Below are positions 1 to 14,400 of a stretch of 64,000 bases of DNA, piece after piece (the first letter of the stretch is position 1; every line of letters starts with the position of its first letter). Origin of the DNA: Saccharina japonica (Eukaryota > Sar > Phaeophyceae > Laminariales > Laminariaceae); NCBI GenBank assembly GCA_008828725.1, contig MEHQ01002216.1:59428-123427 (forward strand). Reading direction: 5' to 3'. Under the pieces are notes generated by a model. The model was not told the DNA's origin. It was given only the letters and a program-made list of their open reading frames with translations, and searched no databases. The translations under genes were made by a program, and so were the position numbers.

Positions 1-54
1 GGGGAGAAAAAATAGGGGCGGGGGAGAAAAAATAGGGGCGGGGGAGAAAAAATA
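1..54. repeat. 20-bp repeat at window edge
   Basis: GGGGAGAAAAAATAGGGGCG repeated 2.7 times; it may continue to the left of the window. Confidence 0.88.
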
Positions 55-645
55 TTGTATCAGTGAGTTGCGTCAACTGTTTATGATACGTTATGGTCAG
101 GTCGAGCGCTGCTATTGCTGCTGCTGCTGCAAAAAAAAAGCGGGTAGCGTCAACGGCCGACGTATACGAGGCAACGCGGCGTGCTGCGACATACTACTGC
201 TGTAAAATACCGAAACAGGGGCAGGGGAGAAGACCATCAACCCGCCGCGCGAAATTACGAGACAAATACAAATACCGGTACGCTGTCATTGCTGCATTGC
301 GTGCTCTCGTACGCATGGACGATTACTAAAACTGGTGCAAAAAAAAACAAATGGACAAGGATGTGAACCTGCCCTGGCTCTTTGTGTATGTCCTACGAGA
401 GGGGACATATTACCAGGTGCATACTTACATTTAGTGTACCTACTGTTAATAACAATCACTGCATCAACTCAAACGACGGTGCAACCAAGCACGGCATCAA
501 CTCAAACGACGGTGCAACCAAGCACGATCTTTGGACAAAAACAAAAAAAGTAAGAGGCTGGTTTAAAAGACTGCTACGAATGAAAGTTAAGGGTTTCTGT
601 TTTTTGAGTGCCCAGTCGCGACTCACGAATACGCAATCGTTTGTC

Positions 646-770
646 AAATCGATTGAGAGAGGGGAGTACAATACGCAAGCGTTTGCTATTTCGATTGAGA
701 GGGAGTACAACACGCAAGCGTTTGCTATTTCGATTGAGAGGGAGTACAACACGCAAGCGCTTTGCTAATT
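646..770. repeat. 39-bp tandem repeat, three copies
   Basis: Unit GATTGAGAGGGAGTACAACA plus CGCAAGCGTTTGCTATTTC. The last copy touches the stop codon of the RCC1 gene and so may lie in its 3' UTR. Confidence 0.88.
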
Positions 771-3700
771 CGATTTGAGATTGAGGCGGAGACAGTTGTT
801 TCCTAGCTGTCTCGCCTGCCGAGAAGCGGCCGAAGGGGCACCGGTCGGAGCCGAAGAAGACGTCGCCAACGGGGTGGTCGACGGAGCACTCGACGTAACC
901 GACGCAGAACTAGACGTAACCGACGGAGCGCTAGATGTTACCGTCGGGGCTGTCGACTGGGCAATGGTTATCGGGGTAGTGGGGGCGGCCGACGGAGAAC
1001 TCGATGTCAACGAAACATCGCTATTATTAGATGAAACCGACGGAGCGGTCGAGGGGGGGGGGCTGGTTTTCGGGGTAGTGGGGAAAGTCGACGGAGAACT
1101 CGATGTAACCGACGAAGGACTAGACACCGACGGGGCGGTAGATACCGACGGAGAGGTCGAGAGGGGGGGGTTGTTTTTCGGGGTAGTGGGTGAAGTCGAC
1201 GGAGAACCTGGTGTAACCGACGAAGGACTAGACACCGACGGGGCGGTAGATACCGACGGAGAGGTTGAGAGGGGGGGGTTGCTGTTCAGGGTAGAGGGTG
1301 AAGTCGACGTAGAATCCGGTGTAACCGACGACGGACTAGATACCGATGGGGCGGTCGAGGGGGGGGGGCTGGTTTCGTACGGAGACGGCAGGTAGATTGG
1401 TTGGACAGGTGTTAGGGGTAGAAGGGGGGGCTGGTTACCGGGATGGAAGGGACGGTTGACGGAGAGCTCGACGCTACCGACGGCGCGGCAGTTACCGGGG
1501 AGGAAGGGGCGGGGGGGTGATGGAGGCGTCGGTGCCGACGTCGACCGGGGGCAACTCCGCCAGGACACCGGCCACGTCGCCGATGTTCTCATCGTCACCC
1601 TGCCCGAGCTGTCCATTGTTTCCTCGGCCCCTGTAGCATGGGTTCGATCAAGAGCAAGGGTCAACACGATTTGCAAAGAACGGGCGAGGTGGGTAGGGGC
1701 GGAGGGGGGGGGGGGAGAGGGTGAGATGCAGGAGCCACAAGGGTCCAGGCAGAGGAAGAGCTGAAGCCATCTCCCCTTTCAAACAAAAAACAGAACAAAA
1801 GTAGTAGATTTGAAGGCTGGTTATAGCCTGCCACCACAAGTTTTGCTCGGGTTGGCTTTGCTTTTGGTTCGCTTTATTCTCGTGCCTTCCCTCCTCTTCG
1901 CATTGGTTTTTGCTTCAGTTCGCCGCACACACCCAACAGCACAGCAAATCCAACCCAAACTCACCAGCACTTGATGGAGTCATCGGACAGGACAGCGCAC
2001 GCCGACGCATCACCGACAGCCAAGTCCATGGCAGAGCCGCCGAGGTCGACGGCTACGAGGTTGTCGCCCATCTGCATGGGGTCCCCGCCGATGTCAGTCC
2101 GCGACCCGATGCCGAGCTGGCCGTCTGCGTTTTCGCCGAAGCACTGCGCCCGCCGGTAAAAAAAGCCAACGTCAAAGGCGGGAGAGGGGGGGGAGAGGGG
2201 GAGGGGTTAGGGTGAAAAGGCGCCCGCCGATCGAAAGGTCAAGGTCTGAAGAAGGGTGCTACGATGGAGGCAGCACTTTGTTTTGCCTCCAAAGGCAAAT
2301 ACTAATATTTCTGGGTCTGAAGACGGGTGCTACGATACAGGTACCCGTACTCGTAGCGCCTTTTTTTTGTTTGCCTTCTTTTTTAACTCCTCAAGAACTG
2401 GTCCCACGAATTTGGGGAAATTACTTGGAATTAGTGTGGGACATTTTTTTCAGTTCTGAATGGGTTAAGCAAATAGTAATATTTCGGATTGATGGGGGCT
2501 TTTCTTTTCAATTGAGATACTACCCAACGAGGCACGCACGCGCACGTGTGTTCTATGAGTCCCTGCTGACCCTTTTTTTTTGTTTGTTGTTTAAATATTT
2601 CTAGAGTCAGCAGGCAGGCTTAGGTCCTCTACCTTGACGGCGCCGTCCTGGAGCAGGACGCAGGTGTATTCGATGCCGAGGTCGATCGCGGTAGGGATGT
2701 CTGTGTCGCCCAAAATGACGGCAGTCAGGTTTGCGCCAAGCAGCAAAGGGTCATCTCCACGGTCAATGGTGTCACCGAGACCGAGCTGGCCTTTGTTGTT
2801 GCGCCCCCAGCACTGCCAAGAGCAAGAGAAGCAAAAAGAGAGGCAAGGAAGGCGTGCGTGCAACAGATGTATGTTGGTACACAAATCGAGCCGGCGAAAA
2901 AAAAAACACGCAGGTTTTTGCAAGCTCAAAACAAACGTATACGACGTACCATGTACCGTATTATACCTTGGTGCGAGTACCCATTATGTTAACCCATTTA
3001 GAACTGGAAATTGTATCCCACACTAATTCCAATTAGTTTGTCCCCAAAAACGGGGGACCGGTTCTTAAGGGGTTAATACCAACCAACTCGAAAATTCCAT
3101 TGAGATCAGGGCCCGATGACACCGCCTCCATCGAAACCCACGCCATTCCCACCACACACCAAAAGCACGAAAAAAAAGGCAGCTTGCATAAAGTTGTTTC
3201 ATCGGCCAACTATTAATAATCGAGAGAATACATGTATGATATGTTGCATACCTGGTATATATGTACTAACATACGGCAGCTGACGTACTCTTTACTTGGG
3301 GGGGGGGGGTGTTCCAGCGCAACAACAGCAGCAGCAAATCATGCAATACCTCTACGATTTACCGACACTTGGAATTAGAGGCATGCTTAGGTTTCCGTAC
3401 ACTGACTGCAGGACTAAAAGCGTTCAGAACTGCACCCGCGTTTTCGGGGACGAACTATTACTATTGATACTTGGAAATGTTGATTTATCTCGGAGAGCCA
3501 TAGTAAATAGGGACCTACACACGAAAACCTACGTCTTTCCTTATTTTTACTAATAATAACACCATTTTGTCCGATTTTCCATGGTCCCCCGTATTGGTGT
3601 GCGTTGTTTTTTGCAGCTCGAAACAAGCGGGGGAAGTCGTAGAACAAGCACGGCGCTTTCGAATCTTCAGTTCACACTTTGTTTACACGTTGCCCACATA

Positions 3701-6700
3701 TTCACACATGGAACAGGGTTGGTCTTAGGTTTCAACAAGGGTTATATCGCACACAAAAAAGCAACCTAATACTTCGACCGTCTTCCGCCATCTTGACGGA
3801 ATTGTTTTCAGGTTTCCATCCACACTTAACACACAGCGGTTCAAGTTTTCACACTTAGCGCACCGCGGCTGAACTCTTCTTCACACAAAACACACACCGC
3901 CGGTTTTAAGCCTTCACATTTCACGCGGGTTTCAAGTTTTTACGTTTTTACACTTAACCCACCTCGGTTTAAGTTTTCACACGATTACACCGCGGTTCAA
4001 GCCCCGTCACACGAACGAACACGCCCCGCGGTGTAAATATATATATAACCCTGTAAATACTGCACTCTCGACCGTACCGAAACCTGTATCTGACTCTAAT
4101 TCCAAGTAAAATATAAAAAAAAACGGGAAATGACTCTAATTCCAAGTAAAACGTCTCCAAAACGGGAAGGCAATCCCAAATGTTGAAGAAAGTCTACCAC
4201 ACTTCTTTTAAAGTCTACGTACGACACACTTCTTTACAGCACGCACGATTTCACCTTAGTGGGCTTGAAAAAAAAAACTACCCCATCCAGAACTGCAAAC
4301 GTTATCCGACACTAACTCCAAGTACTTTGTCCCCAAATATATGGGACCAGTTATTTAACCCCTCAAGAACTGGTCCCCCGTTTTTAGGGACAAACTACGT
4401 ACTTCTTTTTTTTCCCATCCCATTTAATATCTTCGCACTTCCGTCTTCCTCACTCCCTAGTCGTAACTCAGATCCGGGGTCACAAAGTAGGCTCCTCTCC
4501 CTCCCCCACTACGGTTCTTGCCTTGCTTTTTATCGCGCAGAGGGTTCATCTTTCCCAACGCTCGTCGATTGTCATCGAATTTTGCTAACTCGAGCTCTCG
4601 CGCTTTCCGCTAGTCAAGATATTTTTTGCAAGAAAAAGTCCCTACGAGGATGCACTCGGCGGGGCTCGAACTCGCGATCTCGACGCTAACAGGCTTCGTG
4701 GTTACCTGCTAGCCCACCGGGGCGACCGAATGAGAAACTGGAATTACGTAGTGTGGCATACATTTTTCAGTTCTGAATGGGTTAACCCTTAAGAGGACTG
4801 GAGTCCCGTTTTGGGGACAAATTACTTATAATTAGAGTGGATTGTCCCCAAAACGGGTCTGCAGTCCTAAAAGGGTTAAAGGGTTAAAATAAAACGTCAC
4901 ACGATTTCTCACCTTGACGGCGGTGTCCTCCGTTTTTAGGGACAAAATACTTGGAATTAGTGTGGCATACATGTTTCCGTTCTGAATGGGTTAAGGTTCG
5001 AAAGGGGTTAAAATAAAACGCTTCACACGATTTTGCTCACCTTGAGGGAGGTGTCCTGGTTGAGGACGCAGACGTGGGTCTCCCCGGCGGCGATGGACTT
5101 CGCGGAAGACCCGTCAAGGTTGACGGTAACGAGCCCCGCGATGTCCCCGTCCAGGCGATCAGCACGGTCGCCGGTGCCGAGCTGGCCCCAGGTGTTGCGG
5201 CCCCTGCCCGAAAAATAAAATAAAAACATAGCAAACATTGTTACTACGGGGGGGGGGATCCATAGCAAATAGGACCTACCGTACCCACAAAAACCTATAT
5301 ATTTTACTATTTGTACTATTAATAACAACATTTGGTCCTATTTACTATCGTACTCGTAGTCCTCCTTAAATAATACCTCGTAGTAGTTTGCATGCAGGAA
5401 AATCCGAGAGGCAAAGCAAAAAAAAAAAACTGACCGGACCGGAAAGTATTTTTCAGAGAAACTAAGGCAACGCTATTATAGTAACTCCATGGAGGTATTC
5501 GGGGGCGGGAAAAAGGCACGGGACTGTTATACCATACGCGTATACACGTACGATCGAGTATGCATGTATAAACAGCAGTACAGGACACCTATTAATAATA
5601 AGAAAGCCAGGGTGAGATCCAGAGGAAAATAATAACTTCGGGAGCCGTTATCTTGAAATTAGTGTAGAAAGCACCCCCTCTCTCAAAATAAGAACTTCAG
5701 CCTGGGCCCTATCTCCTGTTTTTAATTTGGTGTCTGCATGCACTAACTGTACTGCTGTACCGGGTACAGAAAATATGAGACCGGCACATACGATCTGTAT
5801 GTAAAACAGCAGCAGCGGTGGAAGGTCCACACGCCGTGGAGAACGTGCTACTCGTATATATATAATATATAAAACGGTACCAGGTACCTGGTAAATTTGC
5901 TGCACACCACTCTGACCCGGAATGTAAGGACATTTTGTATGTTAACCCTTTTAGGACTGCAGACCCGTTTCGGGGACAAAACACTATAATTCTAAGTAAT
6001 TTGTCCCCAAAACGGGACTCCAGTCCTGTAAGGGTCAACATTTAGTTGAAATGGTCCTTATTTTTCGGATCAATGTATACAGCCGCAGTAGCCAGTGGCC
6101 TACCGAGTCGCCGATAGGTACTTGGCTTATTAGTTGTAAAGGGGGTATAATATACCTGGTACATGATTTGAGATGTCAGCTTTAGAATATTTTTTGCGTC
6201 GACAGCTGTACCCTCCTTGTTTTTTTTTTGGCAATGCACATGCACGCGGAGGGAGCGGAGCGTCTCCCGCGTGGGCGGGTGGACGGAAGCGGAGCTATAT
6301 ACTGGTGCATCTCTCTTTTCGTATTACGACTACGACGTGTACATTATACCAACAAAAATAGCCACCAATCCTATTATTACCCAAACAATACGTAGCATAT
6401 TATACGAGTAGCTCAATACTGCTCAAATAGTGAGCATGTTATGTTTATAAAAAAATAAAAAATAAAAAAAATGTTGTGAGATCCAGGACTCAAATACTAG
6501 CATGTTGTGTTTAAATATAAAAAACAACTGTTGTGACATCGAGGATTTTGTCGAAACTCATCTTTCATGTACCAGGTACCGCGTGGTAAACTATAGCTCG
6601 CTACTGCTCTACTAACAGACAGTCTAGTCTACTTCTTATTACATATCACTATATTTAGAAAATTAAAAAAAAAAAAACAGCAGTGTATCACTATATTAAA

Positions 6701-8419
6701 AAAATTAAATATATATGATGACTCACCAGCACTTGACGGCACCGCCTTCCAAGATTGCGCAAGTGAAGTCGCACCCCGCAGCGATAGCGACGGCGCTCTC
6801 GCCATCAAGGGGGACGGCCGGGAGGTCGTCGCCCATGTGACCGGGTTCGTCGCCGACATTGTCGGTCGAGCCCTGCATGTGTCAGCAACGGCGGCGGAGG
6901 GAGGGGGGACGGGGGACGGGGTTACTTCATTTTGATGCATGGTCGTAGTCGTACATATTCGAAGCAGCCATAAATCGAAATGCGAACCAACGGCACAACG
7001 CTCGAAAAAACAGAGGTTTCGACATTTTTTACCATAATAGACCCTCGCATCCCTACAATGCCAGGACGGGGCATGTCGGGTTTGTTCACCGACCAGGCAG
7101 ATATTGCTATAATAGCACCAAGCGCGAACCACGTTGGGTACATCCGCAAATGAATGGGTAAAGCAAGTGAAATGCAAACGTAACGTACCGGGTACGAAAA
7201 CACATCATCACAAGCCACACCAGGAAAAAAACGAACAGCAAAGACAACAAAAAACGAATTATGAAATGAAAACAGGATGTATTTGACGTAAGGAAACCAG
7301 AGAGGAGGAAAAGCCGCGAACCTAAGGAATAAGGAACGTTTGGTACTGCTTGATACGCACACCAGAGGCCAAACAAACGATAGTTATATTCCCCGCCAAG
7401 AGAAACCTACACCAATACCACAAATAACACATAGAACAAAAATTCTACGCAGCTCGCAAAGTTGAGTATCTACTATTCAATCGGTTGAACTCACAGCTGA
7501 CGTATTTATAATAATTTTTATTTAATTGCTTCCCCGCTTTCTCACGCTGTTTTTCCTGGGTGAGATACGAGAATAGGCACATGCTTCGTCCAAGACTTCC
7601 AAAGCCATTCATTAATGCTTTTATTTTCATATTTTTTTTGTGGACTACGCACATTTTTAGGGTTATTGTTGTTTTTGGCCAAAACCGACGGGAGGAAAAA
7701 AGAAAAAAAAGGGACCAGTGATCAATCCCTTGGTTTGCCCTTTGAGAACACGTGGGCAAACGCCAAGCCCAAAACACAAAATCGGCGTGAGAATCCCAGA
7801 TTTTGTGCTTATCATCGTAATATCTTAATTTTGTGTAGGGGGTCGTATGCACACCATATATACGAAGTATCTCTTTATGAACGACGAATTAGGCAATAGT
7901 GAGGATATCCGTCGTTATGTATTGCCTCAAGGATGATAGCACACCGATTTCGAACGAAATCCGCTTGACAAAGGTTGTGGATTTTGGTATACCTGATAGA
8001 AACGCCTGCTAGGGCGAGAAAACGCAGTAAGACGCGTCTAAGACATTTTTTTAAGGGAAATGCCTTATCCAAGTAAGACATTTAAGACAATAAAAGGCGC
8101 TTAAGACAAATGTCTTAAAGCGTTAAGACAAATGTCTTAAAGCGTGTCTTACCCCATTTTTTTTCGCCTGCGGCGGGCCTTAGGGTACTTGTCTTAACCC
8201 GTTTTTGGCGTGTCTTAGCCGCTAGGGCTTACCCCCCCGTAATATTATTATATATCATTAATATTAATGTTAACTCTGCCGAACTATTCGTCTTTGATAG
8301 TGCGCGTCAAACCGCACAAGAAAAAGGTGTTGATGATTAATTATTTATTTTCAGGAGCGGGGCCATCTGGGCAAAACAATAAAATTAATTGATCACATTT
8401 CCAATTTTATTATTTTGTA

Positions 8420-8453
<34 letters not shown>

Positions 8454-11400
8454 GTCCATCCCATTTATTATCTTCGCCCTTCCTTTCTTTCTCCTCCCTA
8501 GTCGTAACTCAGATCCGGGGTCACAAAGTGGGCTCCTCTCCCTCCTCCCCCACTACGGTTCTTGCCTTGCATTTTTATCGCGAGAAGACTTCAGCCTTTC
8601 CTTCCCTCGTCGACTCGCATCGAATTGTGCCTACCCACGCTACTATTAATTGGCGCTCTCAGCAGTTGATTCCGTTTTTTATTTATTTTTGCAAATAAAC
8701 TCAAAAGTCCGACCCACGTGAGATTCGAACTCCAGACATCAACGTTCAGAAGCGTTCGAGGTTACCTCTAGACCATCGGGGCGACCGACCGATATAGAGT
8801 CAATTAATTATTTTCGGAGTTCATCAGGCACACGATATGTGTGTGTGTGTGTGTGTTCTTCACATTAAACCTTCCTTTCTACCCGTCGACATCCAGCACA
8901 CCCAGTGTCCGTGCCGATTCTTCATCCTAAAAAGGTACCAGTTCTGTGGTCACAAAACTACGACACAGAGATACTACACTCAGTGCAGTAAGCAGAGCAG
9001 ACAATGCAACGCCATATACGACAGGCAAGACCTACCCTGCTAGCAATCCAGGTGCATGCAAGAGAAAAAAAGAGAAAAAAGAAAAAAGCGAAAAGAAAAA
9101 ATAATAAAAAGTAAATATACTGAAGCAAATCAATAATCAAGCAACCAAATAAAAAGCATGACAAAAAAAGAAAGAAAGTGTCGTGCTTCTCCCAGAGGAG
9201 ATGCGACCTCCAATATAGCATCATACGAGTGTTTCTGTATTATGAAGGACAAACAACTTTAATAATATCATGTACATACGTATAACTATAATATGAATCT
9301 ATAAATATATACCATGGTACTACATTCTGTATTTTGGGCCGTAAACAGAATTACGAAGGACCAACAACTACAACTATTAACACTATCCGTCTTTTTGGTC
9401 CTGTAAGCATCAGTATTATCAAGGGACCAAGATCAACAATAGTTGTGCCCAAAAATAAACAGAGAAAACACTATGCATACACACCTCTACACACATACAT
9501 ACACACCTGGGATGATATATACTATTAATACAGCAGCGAAGCATCGCAAGGCACAAGAAACCAGCAGTGCCACATATACATGATACCTACCGGCCGTTCC
9601 GCTCCGTCCTCCCACGCACCTGGCCCAACTGCCCGTAGTTGTTGTACCCGAAGCACTTCACGGAGCCGTCCGAAAGAAGGCCGCACGTGTGGGAGCACCC
9701 GGTCGTCATCGCCGTCGCGGAGAGGCCAGTGCCGAAGTCTACCTCGGGCAGGGCATCGCCGAGCTCGCTTGGCAATCTGCCACGAGGCTCCGTGTCCCCG
9801 AGGCCGAGCTGTCCGTCGTCGTTTTGCCCGAAGCACTAGAATATCATAGAAATAAGTAAGACCAGCGGGTATTACAAAATAATTCGTAGCGTAAATAATC
9901 GTTTTGAAAGTAGGGCGCGTGACAATGGCGGCGACAGAAGGAGGCGGGAGGGACAAGGGGACGGACGGGGCGGTGATGCGTGAAATAGGTGGGTATATAA
10001 GGAGGCGGGTTGGAAAAAGGGGCGGTGGATTGGCGGGAGGTGTTGTTAATGTTGTGTGTACGATTGTCTGTCGGTCCGTCGGAACAGCAGTTTTAAGTGT
10101 TGAAAGTTACTGGTATTTTTTCGGCGCAAGTGATAAGGGATGGAATACCACAGCTCGTTACTACAAGCAGTAGTAACGTTCCCTTGCGCACTGGTGATGC
10201 CTGCGTGCGCCTTATTTCGTGTTTGTTTTCTCCCATCGAGAAGCATTTATTGCTTTGAGCCTGTTTCGTGACTCCGACTACTAGCCGTAAATTTCACAGA
10301 AATAAGCTGTAAAATATCATCATAATTATCGTTTGATTTTTATTAAAACTATCAATCCTATAGTACCAGGCAAGGCACTGCTCAAGGTGCACATTTAACG
10401 TTTTTACACGTACTGCTAATGTTTCACTGAAATGTTATGCACGTATTCCTACACCAGCCAGCAGCCAGTATCATATACCATAGCACCACGCACGCCCCTT
10501 TGTTTAAGTGTGTGAACTCATGGTACAAGCGGAACACAAACACACACGACGAAATTGTGCGTACTGCTTGCCAAATCACTCCCAGTTATCATATAAATAA
10601 CATATGCTCTATTACAGGGGGGGGCATAGTAAATAGAACATGGTGTACACAAAAACATACCATATTTCCCTATTTTTACTATTGTAATAGGATTTGGTCC
10701 TATTACTGTGGTCCTCCGTTATAAGCATATACTTCGTACACCTGTTATGTACCTCGTGTATCATACCAGGGCACCTGTATGTATTACCATCATTATACGA
10801 AGTATCAGTGTACGTAAAAGACTAAATAACTTGGCTTGGCTACGTACAGCGCTACAGCAGTACCAGGTAGCAACCACTATTAACCTAACAACAGAAGCAG
10901 CGAAAAGCGCAAAACACTGAACGCAAAAAACAAGCCCCCCCCCCCCGCGCTCGAGTCCATAGAGAGTTACGTAAGGCAAGCACAAATGAGTACCCCCCCC
11001 CCTCCAAACCACACACGCTTCGGTGGCCCCCCCCCTCAAACACACACCTTCGTGCCGCCGGAGTCGAGCATGACACAGCTGTGCTCTTCTCCGAGAGCCA
11101 TGCCCACTGCGGTCTCTCCCGTGCCGAGGTTGACCGTGATGAGCCTGTCTCCCATCTCTTCGGGGTCATCGCCGGTGACATTTTGGTCCCCCCTCCCGAG
11201 CTGCCCCCATTTGTTTTGACCTGAAAGCCCACACACACACACGAGGGGGCGAGATCGGGGCGTGCGACACATACACACAGGAAGCAGCAGCAGTAACAAC
11301 ACGTTAGTACGTCGTATACGATATCTTGAACAAAAAAAAACAGTGTCCTGTGGTGCAAAAGTATCTATATAATAAGAAGAGAAGGGTGGTATCTCACGCC

Positions 11401-14400
11401 TTTGTTCTGTGTTTGAGGAACGCCCTTGTTTTTCTGTGGTCCCCCCGTTCAACTTGCGGCTGCCCCCCGGATATCAAGTCAACTACATCACGTAGGGCAA
11501 CCTACGTAGTACCAGGTACTGGTACCATACAACTGTATGGTACCTCAACAGCCAGAGAGGACTCGGGAGCAGCAGTAGTAGTTTTAGCGTTGTCCCCGTT
11601 TTGCTGAGGCCTAGCTACTGAGGCAGTTCTCGTGGAAACCCCAATTTTGTTGGATCAAGTTCCGTGGGTGGTTGGTGGGCTCTGTCGGCGTCTTTTTCTA
11701 TCATATACCCCGAGGGTCAACTTGGAGGGCTCCGGTCTGCTGTGGGTGGGATCACAGGGTGCGAAATGGGAGCACGTTCGGGAAAAAGCGTCGATCTGTG
11801 AACCGGGCAGTTCATACGATAGCTCCGTAGAGCAATTCACCGAGAGGTGTACGAAGTAAAGCGAAATTCTTCAATCAAGGAATCGTATATAGTGTTTTTA
11901 TCATGTCCGCATATACATTTAGGTGTTATGTGCAAGATACTGCTGTAGATATAATACGTGTAACTGTCGCTAGGACTTCGCCAAGTACAATAGGATACTG
12001 CTGTCGCTAGGAATTTGGCACGTAATGTGATATTTGTGACTGTCGTCAAATTGTGTGTGCGTTGGTGGATGGTGGGCGGTCGGAAGTTGCGATAATTTGA
12101 TGGAACAGCCGACAAACACAACTGCTGTTTACATTAGCAGGTATAACATAATACCAGGTATAAATGCATACGAAGTATACGACGTACAGTAGGCACAGAA
12201 CAATGGTTTAATCAACTACAAAAAGGCTTCGGCCGTCTCGAAAGTGGTCCCCCATTTTTGGCGCCATCAAATTAAAAACAGGCGCATTCGCTCAAGATCA
12301 GAATGGGACAAGAACCAGATTTGCGCGCAAAAATGACGACACTTTGCGCAAAACTGACGACAAATAGATAGAACAGCAGTCAGTGTACCAGTACCTGGTA
12401 ACAATGCAGTAGCGTTGGTCGACTTCGCGAGAAGGGCAGACGTTACACAAGGGATCTCAAATTCCTGCGCACCTTTGTTGCCAAATCTTGGGCTATCATA
12501 TATAAGGGACCGGTACATACCAACTCTGATCAAAGGCACGTACGTTGGTATAGGAGAGGCATCTACTCTCAGCAGGGTCGCTTAAAAAGGGGGTACGTAC
12601 GACGTACAGACAACCCAACCGTCCGTGGGGACGGACACCGAGAGCGACTGGACCAGGGGCGTCCAGAAAAAAGAGAAAACGACACACCACACCCCCAGAG
12701 GTCGGAATAGAAAACCGTTGCAACCGCCGTTGTGATAACATGATGAAATAAGAAAATAGGGAAAAAAATATCCTCATTTTCATTTTTTTCACTTGGTTTT
12801 AGTAACCCCCCCCCCCCTAACGAACAAAAAATTCTGTGAGATGTCGAAAAAAAAAATCGACCACCCTCGACTGGACTGCTGTTATCATGTACCACTCTGA
12901 TCCGAAATATAAGGACCGTTTGTATACTAAATTTTAATCGAAATTGCCCTTATAGTGGCCCTTATATTTCGGGTCAGAGAGGTACAGTATTAACAGAAGG
13001 TAGCCAGCCAGCCCCCTTTTTAGAGACCCTCGAGTGTGTTCGGGACTGGAGGTCCCTTATAAAACCAACATCCCTTATCCTCCTGCTGTGAGGTAATACT
13101 GCTGTTATATTAATATTCCACTCCAGGGATATTAAATAAAATCATTATAGGAACCTGTCATGCTGTGCCCACGGACACTTGCATTGTTGTGGCCATGAGT
13201 TAATGCGAGAACAACAAACAGCAATAACAACAATTAGAGTTGGTACCGGCCCCTTAAAAGCCAGCACGTATATAGAAGTGGGGGGAAATGGTGGGCAGAA
13301 TTTGGAGGCGTTTTCCCTTATCGAGGGGGTCCCTCAAAAGAGGCTACCAGGTATCTATTACTGCTGTACCCGGTATACGAGGAGATAAATGCATCTGGGT
13401 ACGTATATACGTAAAACAGCTCTTGGAGTAAATGTTGAAATGCGTCAGCTGTGAGTGTGTCCGATTGAACGATTGGAACTCAACTTTGTAAGCTGCGCGA
13501 TACGCCAGACACGCTCATCGGGCACTTCTTTACGTACTCCATTTTATAACATACCTGGTACAGCAGTACACTCGCACCTACTACGAGATACGTACGGAGT
13601 ACGGATGTACGTATCATATGATATGATATATGATATAAATAACGGTAGTTGAATCTCTGTTCTGTACTTGCAAAATGGCAAATCGTTCTGCGCGTTCTAT
13701 ATCGTTTCCAATCCTCATTAAGGGCTGACGAGATCCGTACGGATGTACATATGATATGATATGATATGATATAAATAACGGTAGTTGAATCTCTGTTCTG
13801 TACTTGCAAAATGGCAAATCGTTCTGCGCGTTCTATATCGTATCCAATCCTCATGAAGGGCTGAGGGTATATAGTTCGATGAGACCCCTGGATGCTATGA
13901 TATACCTAGTATACCCAGGGTCAACAGGACGATTTTACAAGAGCGACAACGTCCCGTTCAGTATTTACCTGGTACCTGATACATTACGCAGCTGGCAGCA
14001 GCACAGCAGCATTCTCGTCTACATCCAAGTATTATGTAATTTGTACGACTCTGTTTCGTGTTCCAAGATGTACACTGGATTGTGAACGGTATCAGTCTTG
14101 ACCCCTCGAACACATAACATAAGGGCCGTCTTCATATAAACCTGCAGAAAACGGTCCTTATAATTACGGACAAAGTGGTACCTTTTTCTTCGTGATACAA
14201 TAAAACCACGGGCAACGTTTTCACAGGTGATAAAATCCAGGATTCGAAAAAAAAACGACACGTAAATCTTCTAATCGACATTTTTGAACGGAGGAGCTTC
14301 GCCTAAAATTCTTTACACATAATAACGGTATCTTATGATAGATACATGTACGTGCACAAAACGGCTCTCGAGAGCAGCGGTATCTCGTGTGTGTGATGTG

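Noticed and set aside
775..1395. 206-codon plus-strand ORF with DVTDGAL repeats
   Set aside because: Antisense shadow of the Ser/Thr/Pro tail exon of the RCC1 gene.
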